From: Tamarix chinensis
Taxonomy: Eukaryota > Streptophyta > Magnoliopsida > Caryophyllales > Tamaricaceae
Reading direction: 5' to 3'
NCBI GenBank assembly: GCA_030549775.1
Contig: CM060175.1
Location: 105,134,922 to 105,198,921, forward strand
Length of the DNA: 64,000 bases
Shown here one piece after another: positions 36,105 through 47,422 of the stretch (position 1 is the first letter of the stretch; each line of letters opens with the position of its first letter). The position numbers were made by a program, and so were the translations under genes. The notes under the pieces were generated by a model. That model had not been told where the DNA came from. It saw only the letters and a list, made by a program, of their open reading frames with translations, and made no database searches.

Positions 36105-36560
36105 TAAGTAAAAGGGTATTATGGTAATTTTAGAGGCAAAAGGTAAAATGGTAATTTGCAAGTAAAGGGTTAAATGGTAATTTTAGAAGTTGAGGGTATT
36201 ATGGCAGTTTTGGAAGTAAAGGGGCAAAATGGTAATTATGATAATGGAGAAGGGTAAAATGGTAATTATGACAATGGAGAAGGGCAAAATGGTAATTATG
36301 ATAATGGATAAGGGTAAAATAGTAATTATGATAATGGAGAAGGGTAAAATGGCAATTATGATAATGGAGAAGGGTAAAGTGGTAATTAAGACAATGGAGA
36401 AGGGTAATGTGGTAATTATAAAAATGGAGAAGGGTAGAATTGTAATTATAATAATGGAGAAGGGTAATTGTAATTATGATAATAAAGAAGGGCAATTTGA
36501 TAATTCAACCAACTAAAGGGCAATTTGGTAATTATAATGAAGGAGAAGGGCAATTCGGTA
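36105..36560 (+). repeat. Minisatellite, ~30-bp unit with GGTAATTATGATAATGG core
   Basis: About 14 copies of 'AATGGTAATTATGATAATGG' plus 'AGAAGGGTAA'. It produces complementary repetitive ORFs on both strands (95 and 98 codons) that should not be annotated as genes. Confidence 0.9.
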
Positions 36561-37469
36561 ATCTAACTAACCAAATGGAAATATGATAAGGGTAACAATT
36601 ATGAAGGGTGATTGGTGACCTAATAAGTGTGGGAGATGACTCGGTAACCCAAACCGAGTAAGGGGTAATTTGGTAATTATGCAACACGAAGGGTAATATG
36701 GTAAATTAGCAAGTAAAGAAGGGATGGCTTAATAATCATAAAAGTAAGGGGTGATTTAGTAATTCTTATCTAATATGTCGTTGTGATAATGGAGTTCGTA
36801 ATAAGATTCAAGTAACACTGAATAGTAAGATAATGGTATTTGACAATTAGTGAGTATCACGGGAACAAGTCATGCATCGGAATCAGATGAGATTATGATG
36901 GCCTTAATGATTCCCCTATATTATCTTGGATAACCGTATGAATAAGGAATACCTAATGATATCAGAATGATTGAAAGTGAATAAGTATTTGATTGTTGTA
37001 CTTTTCGTGATCACATTAATAAAGACACTAATACCTAAAGTGAAAGACCTAGAGATCGAGAATGATGGCTCTTTAGGGGTCACTACCTTAAAGACGTGGT
37101 TTAGCCTATGGCGATTCTGGTATTTTCTAGTGTGTCTTAGTGCCCCATTCAGGCCCTATATCTTACTCTATTTAGCTCTACGAACCTACTTAGGGGGTAT
37201 GCATACTTATGGATTAGGTATCCTTATCGATAGGGTACTGAGTTAGTTGTATGTACCAATATGACTAGGGTACCTTTGTGTCCCTGGGTTGATAATTGAA
37301 GGGTACTGAGTAGCTTGTATGCACTAGTATGACCGGTGTACCTTTGTGTCCAGGGATCTTGATCTCCTGTCCGAGGTAAATAAATGGAATTATTGTGATG
37401 ATTAAAAAGGAAAAAACACTAATCGTGAAAGTAAAAGACTAATGAGTCGGGCCCAGTTGATTATGATTA

Positions 37470-37860
37470 TGAGTACCAGTCCACCGGTTATAATAGTGGC
37501 CCAAGAGCGTTTTGTCCTGGATGATGATTATGAGTACCGGTCCACCAAATATAATAGTTGCCCAGGAGCGTGTTGCCCAAGATGATGTTTATATGTACTC
37601 CGGTCCACCGGCAATAATAGTGGGGTATCCCAAACTCAATAAAATCAATTATAGATGTGAATAAATTATGAAAAAAATACTAATCACTTATAGTGAAACA
37701 CCCTGTGAGTCGGGGCCAGACTGGTCCACCGGCGAATAGTAGTGGCTAGGATTGTTCTACCCTGGAGGCCGGTCCACTGGCAATAATAGTGGTCAGGGGC
37801 GTTTTGTCCTGTATGTATTCCGGTCCACCGACTATAATAGTGAGGTTCTCGCACTCACAT
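37470..37860 (+). repeat. Two-hairpin cassette array in U5
   Basis: About six copies such as 'CCACCGGTTATAATAGTGG' followed by 'CCAAGAGCGTTTTGTCCTGG', and 'CCACTGGCAATAATAGTGG' followed by 'TCAGGGGCGTTTTGTCCTG'. Confidence 0.78.
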
Positions 37861-38579
37861 GGATATTTATAATCTAAGATGATTGATTAATTATGAACTA
37901 ATAGCTTAAGGCCCAAAAGTATTGATTATACATCATGACTTATTAATATTTGATGGACTTGTTAAGTATATGATTGTACTGTATGCATTCTCATTATGTA
38001 TGTATATAGTATTGTATCATGTGTTGCATTGCGGGCATACTTTTAAGTGTGTTTTAAAGGGTTACTCAGTACCATAGTACTGAAGGGTTCCATTGGTAGG
38101 GCCCTTGCCTAATCAATGGGCAGTGTCCCTTGCATGTCCATTTTTAGGTGCTTTTCAAGTGGGTAACGGGAAAGAGCGTAAGGAAATTATCCAAATTTTT
38201 AGGGTGTCATTATTTCTCCCTTAACCCCTCCCTACTTTAAATGTAACATGTTCTTGTAACCACCACTGGTGGATTTTATTCTTGTAAATGGTTTATTATG
38301 CTACTCTGATTTAAATATGGTTTGTAAATTGTGTTTTACTCTTTCAGCCTTAGCACTTGGTACTGGAATGATATGAGTGAATCGGTATAGTACTAAGTGT
38401 TGCGATAATATCCCCAAAATTTACAGTTTATTATTTTGTTTTCATTAGTCCTTTTAAATAAAATAAAATTTTTCAGTAGTGAATTTTGGGGGTGTTACAC
38501 TCACCTTATAATTTGCAAAATTGATCCCACTCTCCCTTCTTCAGTATTATAACGCCTTTAATTTATTAAAAACTATATG

Positions 38580-38790
38580 CATAGTTATTAAATTTTCAAT
38601 TGGATTATACGATCCTACGATCCAAAAATCCCAAAATGATACGCGATCTTAGGTAGAATCTTAAAGTGGTTGAACAATTATAGAAGCCTATGATCCTACA
38701 TCAAAATCCTATTATCCTACTATAGAATCCTACAATTGTACATCAAAATCGTAAAATCCTATATAATAACTATAATATTTATCATTTTAT
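38580..38790 (-). repeat. GATTCTACCTA-type inverted repeat, right
   Basis: Contains 'GATCCTACGATCCAAAAATC' and 'GCGATCTTAGGTAGAATCTT', the inverse of 31,860-31,920. A third, shorter relative lies at 39,595-39,660 ('GGTAGAATCTTGATTG'). Confidence 0.6.
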
Positions 38791-40334
38791 TTTCAAATAT
38801 ATTTCCCCTCTTATTCCACATATATTTATTTCTTACGAATTTGATTCTTAACCCTATATTATTTTGTAACATGTCTTGAAAATGAGTTGAAGTAGAGAAA
38901 ATTGTCTAATATATCCTTAAGATAATGAAGTCAATTGTTGATGTAAATTAATAAAAAGAATGTAATACCTATTTAAATGGTAAAATAAATATATTAAATT
39001 TTAAAAAAATATTAATTATTATTTCATTGAAATTCAAAATCAATATTTTTTTCCTTATTTTTTTATGTTCATGTAAGCTTTATGATGGAAATAAACTCTA
39101 ATTTATGGACTACACCTGGTTTATTTAGTAACTTAATGTATGCATATATAACCATAACTTCTTTTTATTTCTCTTTTATCTTCATTCATCAAAATTTGAA
39201 AAGCCAACATATTTATTTTAGATCATATGCTCTTAAATGATAGAAAATACCACCATATCATTATTCCATTCATTATCATTCAATTTGTTCATTCTTTTTC
39301 TGTTTTCTTAAGCTAACAATATTATGTATTTTGAACACAATGAGTTATATATTAACTCTACCTATAATCTCATTGTAATTTTCACACTTCATTTGATAAT
39401 TTATTTATGATATTTTGGGCTTAATATAGTTCCTAATTTATACAAATACTTTAATAATTTATCTTTCTTGTAACCTATTACAAATCAATCAACAACTATA
39501 TGAGAGTTTAAGAGTGTAATTATTGTATTCTTTTAACTTAAAATATGTTATTTTATAGCATAAAAATATATAAGTTTCATATTTGTATGGTTTTGATAGG
39601 ATCTTACAAGCCTACGATATGATCATGAGCCTCCAAATCAATCATAGGTAGAATCTTGATTGTAACAACCTTGCCTATATGGTGTGATGTAGTTGTCTTC
39701 ATAGTCCCTTATGAAAAAAAATGAAAAGCAATTTACAATAACACTAAAATAGCTTCCTTATTAGAATGGTGGGAATTTTAAACACCAAAATTTCCATCTT
39801 CTTATATTATCTTAGGAGAAAAGTTTTCATCAAGAGATGTGTTACATCGTGTTTTGAACACATGGACCCATGTACCTACCTATCTCGTCCATTATTATAA
39901 TATATAAATTTATCATAAAAATTTAGTATCTATTTTTTAGGGATCTAGATTTGGTTACTATTTCTATATCTAGGGTTGTTCTTAAACCCCATAAGCAATA
40001 TTAAACCACCTTGATATTGCCTTTCATTTTTCTCTTGCCACTTTCTCCCATGTACAAAATAATACTCATCTTTCACCTCTTTTTTTACGTCTAAATTCTT
40101 CTCATTAATATAATAATAAAATATACATTCATTACCTTCAATATATAATATTAAAATATATTTTTTTATCTTATATTATTTTTTCCTCCTCGTTCTTGTT
40201 ATCTTTTACCTTGTGGCAAAAAATTTGCCTCTACCAATCTTACGTTCTATAATGTGAGGTGTTAAAATAGGCACAAAAGCCCCCCATGGCATATGGTCTT
40301 AGTGTGTACAAAATAAACAATCACCTCTCTCGTA
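38791..40334. other. AT-rich interval, no gene recognised
   Basis: Contains the small repeat relative at 39,595-39,660 and otherwise no coding, RNA or transposon signature I can support. Confidence 0.45.
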
Positions 40335-40339
40335 AGGAG

Positions 40340-40820
40340 ATTTAGAAAATATGACATATAAGACTACTTGATACAAGGCTAATAGATAATTAAATAATCA
40401 AGGATTTGACTTTTTACACATGTGTAATTAAAATGGTATGTCAAAATAAGAATACCTTTTATTATTAAGAATATAGGAACATAATAACAACCTCATTAGA
40501 CACTAGTAGCTAAACTCTCTCATATTTTTTTTTCCTCACACAAATGAGGCTCTCTTATCTTTGAAAACAATTTTAAGATTTTATTGTTGTATGAAATGAA
40601 AAAAATTAAGATAAACATTGGCTTTTAAACCAATACTAATAAATAATTTAGTCATACTTCAAGAATAGTTTTTCTTCTTTTCTTCTTCTTTTTCCTTTTT
40701 TTTTAACCTTCAATTTCTCTTGTACTCTTTTTTATATGTTTTCCTATTTATTTCTCTCATCCTTTAAAGGAGTAAACCCCATTAATTTAGTCCCCTCCAC
40801 TAGAGGAAGAACAACCATCA
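40340..40820 (-). mobile_element. copia-2 3' LTR
   Basis: Minus-strand start TGATGGTTGTT at 40,820. Blocks 'GACATTGGCTTTTA'-like (40,616), 'GAGGCTCTCTTAT' (40,546) and 'AATTAAAATGG' plus 'GAATACCTTTTATT' (40,426-40,462) match 45,363, 45,280 and 44,323-44,364. Confidence 0.75.
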
Positions 40821-40833
40821 TTCTCTTCATCCT
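40821..40833 (-). promoter_or_regulatory. copia-2 polypurine tract
   Basis: Minus strand AGGATGAAGAGAA ends directly at the LTR start TGATGG. Confidence 0.6.
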
Positions 40834-40849
40834 AAATTAGAGGGAAATA

Positions 40850-42330
40850 TTCATTACTCTAGTTGATTCTCTACTACTTGTCCTTAGATAAGGACTTTCT
40901 CATCATACCTGCACCGTTATCATTTTTATGAATCTTCCCAAGTTATATTTTCTTAGATTCCAACATGAAAAATATCAAATGATATCACACATTAATATGT
41001 TTCAACCTTGAGTGGATTGTACCCTAACTATCATGATGCATAATATACTTTTGTTGTTTTTTACCCAATTCATGAAAGAACCACTTCAACCATAATGTTT
41101 TATTTGCAATCTTCTATAGTTGTAATAAAATCTACCTCTATAGTTGATAGTGCAACACATTTTTCACATTTTGAATGTCATGATACTGCTACCCTGATAA
41201 TGTAATCAAACATCCAAAAATAGAATTTCTAAAGCCAACATCTCTAGCTATATTTTCATCTATGTAGCCAAAGTTCAGGACTTTTACCTCCAAATTATAA
41301 ACTCACTTTTCAAGTTTTCCTAGGATATATTAATATTCACTTCATAGTATTCTAGTGCTCTTTTCCAAGTTTAGATAAGAATATGCTAATGACACCAATT
41401 GAGTGTGTTATATCTAATTATGTAAATACCATTTCATACATTAGGCATTTGATACCTTAATCATTTCTTCTACTACTACTTCATTTATATGGCTTTACTT
41501 CAATATAATCTTAAAGTGATATATGAGTGGAATCGCAATTAGCTTTGCTTTCTCCATGTGAAATCGTTCGAATAAATTTTCAAGATATTTATCTTTTGAT
41601 AACCACAACTCTTGTCCCACGACAATCATATCACCAATATATAAAAGTAGTATGATGAATTCTCATCATGAAATATCCTAAAAAAATCATAATAATCAAA
41701 AGTATTCCTTTGATATCCATACTTGACCATCAAGGAGTCAAACTACTTATACCATCGATGTAGTGCCTTTTTAAGTCCATATAGAATCTTCTTTAAAATG
41801 AAAACCAATCTTCCTTGACTTTAACTTTTAAATTCTTATGGCCTCTTCATGCAAATTTCTTCCTCTAGATCACCAGGAAGGAATGTAGTCTTTACATTAA
41901 ACTTCTTAACTTTTAATTCAAACTTGTAGCCAAGCCAAGCACGACATGAATCGATAACAACTTTACCATAGGTAAAAAAAAATATTCAACATCAATATCC
42001 TTCTTCTAGTTTAAACCTTTCACAACTAATCTTGCTTTATATCTAGGTTGTGATATATTCTTCTCACTCTTCAATTGATACATCCATTTTTTCTCAAAGT
42101 TCGCTTTTTTCCTTTCAATACCTCAACAAAGTCATAATTTTGGATCTCATCCAAGGAATGAAGTTTTTCTTTCATGGATTTCAACCTCTCTAGCTTGTGA
42201 TCATCCATTAGAGGTTCTTCATAAGACTCTAGTTGCCCCCTTCAATGAGTAATACATATTTTATAGCTAGATATCATGTTTGAGGTTTGTGTAATCTGTT
42301 GGACCTCCTCAATCGAGGTCCCATAAATTA
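40850..42330 (-). pseudogene. copia-2 reverse transcriptase and RNase H, broken
   Basis: Minus-strand reading gives 'LKKILYGLKKALHRWYK' (near 41,790), RT active site Y-I-G-D-M at 41,626-41,640 where Y-V-D-D-M is expected, and 'VALSTIEVDFITTIEDCK' near 41,150 for RNase H. Stops are frequent. The first catalytic Asp is replaced by Gly (GAT to GGT), predicted to abolish polymerisation. Fragments of the linker and RT N-terminus lie at 42,000-42,330. Confidence 0.8.
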
Positions 42331-42448
42331 TTGTGGAGAGCCTTATTCTTCATTTATAATACCTTCAATCATATCATCATCAGTACCATCACTTTAACTA
42401 TCATCTGTTTCTTCTTCCATGGGAGCATCATCGAACGAAAGATTCGTT

Positions 42449-43330
42449 TTAAACATCATCAAATTCTTCTATCACATCTCCCCCACTAAGAATATGAAGA
42501 GATTCTAGATTGAAGTTAATTATATGATCTCTAGGACTTCCAAACTTTCCACCTTTTTGGATAACATCAATATTTTGATCTTCAAAGAAGATAACACCTT
42601 TATTTTGACAAAAAAAATACAAGATCTTATATCCTATACCCAAATTCTTTATTTCCATAGCCCAAGAAGATACATTCCTTTAACTTAAATTTGAGCTTTG
42701 ATCTCTCGTCTTTTAGAATATAAACAAATGCTCTAAAACCAAACACCTTCAAATAGTTGTAGGATAAATCTTTCCTAATCCAAAACTTGTTTGTAACATC
42801 AACATTCAATGGAACATAAGGATATAAGTTGAACAAATCAGATGCAATCATCAAAGCTTCACCCCTCAAAATCTTTCTGGTAACCTATATTGAGATAATA
42901 TTGTTCTCATCCTTTTAACAATAATTTTGTCCATTATCTTAGCTACTTTGTTGTGCCGATGAGTATTTTAAATATATCTTAAAGTTCCTATATATTCTCC
43001 TCCATTGTTGGTACAAACCCACTTCACATTTTTCCTTGTTTCTCATTCAACACCGGAAAGAAAATGCTCGAATACTTCAAACACCTAGTCTTTTGTTTTG
43101 AGCATATATACCCAAACCTTCCTAAAATGATCATCAATGAACGTAACAAAGTACCTTCCACCTCTAAGGATACCCACGGTTATTAGACCACATACATCAA
43201 AATGCACCAAATCTAAAAATATATGGTCTTCTATGTGGATCTCTGTAATGGAAAGAGACTCTATGTTGCTTTCTATCCAAGCAATTAGGACATAATTCAA
43301 GAGACTTGTGTTTTTTTTAGCCTATGCTAG
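42449..43330 (-). pseudogene. copia-2 integrase region, fragmented
   Basis: 'HIFLDLVHFDVCGLITVGIL' and 'GRYFVTFIDDHFRKVWVYML' (43,085-43,300) are the start of the catalytic core, with the first two core Asp-containing motifs still readable. 'VFGFRAFVYILKDERSKLKF' and 'KECIFLGYGNKEFGYRI' (42,627-42,869) are the C-terminal part. The two are separated by about 200 bp with frameshifts, and stops occur between blocks. Confidence 0.85.
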
Positions 43331-43760
43331 TCTATTTTAGCTAAGATTTGAAGTTCATTCTCACTTATATATCTAAGTCATTATGCCATGACTTAGCTAA
43401 GGAATATTTACCTAATGCATTAACATACCCATTACATATATTAATTGAAGAGTATTTAGTTTTTACCTTAAGCTATCACTAGATAATTTTGGATTATCTT
43501 CCATTTCTTATTCTCAAACATGCATAACAATCTCGTGGATATTAGATTGAGACACGCGTTAGGAGCATGTCTCACATCTTTTAATGTTAGACTACAACCA
43601 ATGTTTATTTCCAAGAAACATCTCATTTTCCCACAATCTTTGATAAATTATCGTTTCCTATTCATACATAACCAAAATCACCACTTTCATAAGAGGTAGC
43701 AAAATCCCTAAGCGAGGTTACATGGAATGATACACCAGAATCCATGACCGAACATGAATG
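43331..43760 (-). pseudogene. copia-2 protease / pre-integrase region
   Basis: 'CSVMDSGVSFHVTSLRDF' gives the aspartic protease active site D-S-G-V at 43,731-43,742, where D-S-G-A is usual; the Asp is intact. Downstream toward 43,331 the frame is broken by stops and frameshifts but keeps 'GNDNLSKIVG'-type sequence. Confidence 0.75.
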
Positions 43761-44234
43761 TTGTGTTGTTAGATTAACTTGTCTAGCATCACAAATAAAG
43801 ATCACCTTATCTCCCTTAAAAATGGTAGCAGCTACATCACTTGTTTCACCATTTCTATCTTGGTCTCTTTTGAGCTTCTTACATTGTCTCTTATTATGGC
43901 ATTCCTCTCCACAATTTAAGCATTATATATTTCTTCTTCTCTTTGATCTACCTACCTACAAATAACTTATCTTTGTTGTGAAATTTTCTTAATGGTATTT
44001 AGTGACAAAAACCTCATATTCACTCGGCATTCATTCCTCCTTCCTCCTTGATTATTTATTAAGCAAGCTATATTTTATAGTGCTTAACTTAGAACACCTT
44101 GTGGTGATGAATTGTGATGAATTACTTAATGAAACCACAAGTCTGTCTCAATTGTCTATCAAAGAGCTAAGAAGCAGTAATGATTGTAGTTTGCTGTTAA
44201 ACACCATATTTATATTAGTGAACTACGAACCAAA
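43761..44234 (-). pseudogene. copia-2 gag with intact CCHC knuckle
   Basis: The minus frame reads C-L-N-C-G-E-E-C-H-N-K-R-Q-C followed by 'KKLKRDQDRNGE'. All four zinc ligands of C-X2-C-X4-H-X4-C are kept (first CxxC at 43,911-43,922). The remaining gag toward 44,234 is short (about 300 bp against the usual 700 or more), so an internal deletion is likely. Confidence 0.75.
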
Positions 44235-44246
44235 GTTTTGATAACA
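44235..44246 (-). promoter_or_regulatory. copia-2 primer-binding site, degraded
   Basis: Plus GTTTTGATAACA resembles GCTCTGATACCA, the complement of the usual initiator Met-tRNA site, placed directly beside the LTR. Confidence 0.5.
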
Positions 44247-45583
44247 CTTACTAAGAAAAACAATCATTTAATATAAGGAAAATGGAAAATTAAATAACCC
44301 AATGTATTTTCCCGCGTACGTTTAATTAAAATGGAATATTGAAATAGAGAATACCTTTTATTGTTAGGAATATAGGAAAATAATAACAATCTCACCATAT
44401 AATGATATTTGAACCCTTTCTTAATCTTTATTGCTGATTTATTTTCTATATTATGCAATTATCATTATATGCATAACATAATTTATAAATATAAATCTAT
44501 TACTCCAAAAATATGGCACATATTAAATTTGATAAGGTTTTGCCATAAAGTTTGTCTAGCGTGATCTTATGTTAGTAGGCTAGTCTAATTATCCCATTCC
44601 TTAATTCTTGATGGTAGAATTAATATTTAGTGTGTACATGTATTATCAAGTGATTGGCACATGATAATGGAAAGGAGGGTAAATAATTTAATTCTTGATA
44701 TGTCTTTTATGTAATTAATTTTGAATTAGAAAAAGAGCAAAGTTAGTTTTTTAACTTAACTCATGTGCATATATGAGGCACAAAAGTGTCGTGCACTTGG
44801 TAACTATATTCAATTGTGTTTTCTTTTGAAAACAAATTGAACTCTTCCTTCCACAAAACAAATAAAAGGAGTGCATACATAGGTAAATGAGAAGGGGTAA
44901 TTAGGATATAATCTCCTCCATTAATCAATCAATTTAGGGAGTAAGAGGAAATCAAGAAAAATGTTTCTATATCAATCTCTTTTAAAGGAAAGCACACTCC
45001 ATCGGTGAGAGAAGAAAAAGTCATATTACCGATTTGTATTTTTAATTTAAAATTATAATTTTATGATGAAATTCCTGTGATGAATGGCTAGAAGTGCGCA
45101 TCATATAATTTGTTTGTAATATGATATACTTAATTTGTAATCCGCATAAATTTAAGTTACATGTGATTACAAATTCACATGATAAAAGTTATATGTTAGT
45201 GTATGAATTTTATGTTATTTATAGCGTTCAATACACAATTCATGCCATAAATTATTGTTACATTTTTTTCACACCCATGAGACTCTCTTATTTTTTTTTC
45301 AAAACTAGTTTAAGTATTTTTATTTTTATTTTTTGGTTCAAGATGTAACAAAGGAAGACCGGACATTGGCTTTTATAGACAATACTACTAGCTAATATTG
45401 ATCATACTTTAGGAAGAGATTTTTGTTTTTCTCTTTTTTCCAACGTTTATCCTTCAATTTTTCCCCTATTGTCTTTTTATTTGTTTTACTATTTATTTCT
45501 CTATTTTTATTATTTATTTAATTTTTGAAGGAGTAACAACCGTTGATTTAATCTCCTCCGCCAGTGGAGTCAAACACCCATCA
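44247..45583 (-). mobile_element. copia-2 5' LTR with nested insertion
   Basis: 44,247-44,404 plus about 45,240-45,583 match the 3' LTR in order (about 500 bp together). The ~830 bp between them is absent from the 3' LTR and is annotated separately. Confidence 0.7.
44435..45240 (+). mobile_element. LTR-like insertion inside copia-2 5' LTR, related to copia-1 LTR
   Basis: In plus orientation it starts TGATTTATTTTC and shares ordered blocks with the copia-1 3' LTR: 'AATTATCATTAT', 'AAAATATGG', 'CCATAAAGTTTGTC', 'GATGGTAGAATTAATATT' and 'GCACATGATAATGGAAA'. A solo LTR is the simplest reading. A clean target duplication was not found, so edges are approximate. Confidence 0.55.
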
Positions 45584-46551
45584 AGGAGTTGATATTGATC
45601 TGGACCTATGGTCTCGTAGGGGGGGTGCTTTTGCCCAGAGCGAGTCATCTTCAGCTGGGCATTTCGGTTGTTTTTTCGTTTTCGTCCTTTCTAGTTGGCT
45701 AGATTCGATGGGGGTCTCTGTGTGTGTAAGTATGTATGTTGTTTCGCTTCTTTTGCTTTACGCCTGCAGACGAATTTAATTATGACCATTCAAGTCAATT
45801 TCTTCCCAGCTGAAACAGTACAAATTCAGTTGGATCGAGGAAAGAAATTCAAATTTCTCAGACTAGGTAGAGTTTACTACGGACAAACTTGAGCGTTAGA
45901 AGTAATGCTATACTTGGGTATTAATGAAGGAAGAGGTTGATGCATGAAGAGAGTGCTGAGACTGTGAGAGTGTGAGGTACCAGTCCTGGCCTGGACTACT
46001 GATGCCTTTGCCTGGACCAGGGGAGCTTTAAATGGCTATGCGGACCGATTAAAATATTACTCATTATATTAAAAACCTCTCGATCCGTTTAGTCAGCAAG
46101 ACAAGGCTATCTGCTCTCTTTCGTCGTCATCAAAATTCAATGCTTGCAGTTGAATACACACAAAAATAAAAGAAACATTGTTTTTTAACTTCTGCGCCAA
46201 ATATTGGAAGGAAGGACCACCTTCTTCCCTGTCCTGCAGCACATTTGTCCTATGGTTGCAGAATGCAATGCAAGTATTCATTAATTTACGCAGATTAGCT
46301 ACTTGACATGTATTAAATTTGAGTTTCTCAATTTTAAATCAGCACTAACTTCCCTTGATCACGATTACATCGTGCCTGGGACATGATTCTGATATGATCC
46401 TCTTATTTATAAAAGATGGAATCTTGGCAAGTAAAGGTCGGAAACGCACGAACTGATTAATTATATAATTTTACTGCTAGTATTTCTTTTAATAAAAAGA
46501 AAAACAGCATTAGTGTTTGTTTGAAGTATCATGTGCATGATTCAATCATGT
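45584..46551. other. Balanced-composition intergenic DNA, no gene assigned
   Basis: Less AT-rich than its surroundings. ORFs of 62-71 codons on both strands (45,564-45,779; 46,093-46,281) have no recognisable motif. Confidence 0.4.
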
Positions 46552-46559
46552 ATCATATG

Positions 46560-46866
46560 TAGGGCCGTAAACTAGCCGAGCCGAACCGAATACTCCTAGG
46601 CTTGGGTTTGGCTCGTTTAACTAAACGAGCCTAAAATGATATTTAGGTTCGGCTTGTTTAACTAAACGAACGAGTCGAAACGAGCTTTTAACGAGTCGAG
46701 CCGAACTCACGAATCAAAGTCAAAAAATAAACCGAGCCAAGTTTTTTCAAGTTTGGGATCGGCTCGTTCCTCATTTTTAAACTCATTTAACTAAATAAAC
46801 GAGTTGAACCGAACTTTTAATGAGTCGAATCAAATGCCGAACTAGCTCAACTCATTTACAGCCCTA
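46560..46866. mobile_element. hAT-type MITE (307 bp) with perfect 8-bp TSD
   Basis: Termini TAGGGCCGTAAAC and, inverted, TAGGGCTGTAAAT. Flanks ATCATATG at 46,552-46,559 and 46,867-46,874 are identical. The 8-bp duplication and TAGGG-type ends fit hAT transposons. The interior is filled with GAGCCGAAC and CGGCTCGTTTAACTAAACGAG words and inverted copies of them, so it can fold on itself. There is no coding capacity; movement would need a transposase from elsewhere. Confidence 0.9.
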
Positions 46867-46874
46867 ATCATATG

Positions 46875-47422
46875 AATAAAAATATATTTTAGTAGCTGAT
46901 TTGATCCCATGTAAAAATAATAATTTTTGGACAATTAATATATTACAGTTAATATATTCGTTTAATATTATAATACCTACTTACTAAACAAGATTTATAT
47001 AAACAATTGTATTTTTATATGGATCAATTTCATCGGATAATATTTAATCGATAAACAAAATCTCTGGACAAGTTTACTACACTCTTTCTTAAGGAAACAA
47101 CTTTTTATAATTATATTATAGCCTTGGTCAGTGAACATCTCCATTAGTTAGACCTCTTTATATTTTCTACATTCAACATCACGTTAATTACACAGAAAAA
47201 TTACCTTCATCTATCTTTATCTCGCCACCGCAGGGCTTACAAAAGGGTCATAGAACAAGGGGCTATAAGCAAAACCAATTCATATTAATCATCAATAATC
47301 AATCTTTCCAACAACAAAATTGAGCTTCAATGCCCAAAAGTTAAAAAGTCAGGAAGGACCTACCTGCCTACCTATAGCCATGCTGAGTAGAACGATTCCA
47401 CAACGCCCCCCCCCCCAACCGA
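46875..47422. other. 3' flank of the zinc-finger gene
   Basis: Should contain the 3' untranslated region, including an uninterrupted C run at about 47,406-47,416 just after the stop. No canonical AATAAA on the minus strand was found close by, so the polyadenylation site is not called. Confidence 0.4.

Larger units (their letters stand above)
33870..38499 (+). mobile_element. Giant LTR-like unit U5, complete (4,630 bp), perfect TSD
   Basis: Starts TGTAATCCCCCAAAATTTT, ends GTGAATTTTGGGGGTGTTACA, and is flanked by CTCAC at 33,865-33,869 and 38,500-38,504. Layout: AT-rich zone; C-rich zone with Pro/Ser ORFs (34,200-35,400); 'TTTTTAGGTGTTGATTTTTC' junction near 35,569; G-rich minisatellite (36,105-36,560); a domain shared with U2 and U6 (37,020-37,340); hairpin array; 'GGTTACTCAGTACCATAGTACTG' region in pieces near 38,060; terminus. 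There is no gag-pol. Best reading is an intact, very long solo LTR. Confidence 0.88.
40340..45583 (-). mobile_element. copia-2: near full-length, defective Ty1/copia element
   Basis: Two direct repeats (40,340-40,820 and 44,247-45,583, the latter enlarged by an insertion) enclose a minus-strand gag-protease-integrase-RT-RNase H series. A degraded primer-binding site borders the 5' LTR and a purine tract the 3' LTR. AGGAG at 40,335-40,339 and 45,584-45,588 is a candidate target duplication, although the expected TG/CA at the left edge is not preserved. The Gag knuckle and motif spelling fit a Tnt1/Tork-like copia element. Frames are heavily interrupted. Confidence 0.85.

Noticed and set aside
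36199..36516. Repetitive ORFs on both strands, CRISPR-like periodicity
   Set aside because: A 30-bp minisatellite without unique spacers, in a plant LTR unit; not a CRISPR array and not coding.
45564..45779. 71-codon ORF in balanced-composition DNA
   Set aside because: No motif or homology I can name; its start overlaps the edge of the copia-2 LTR.
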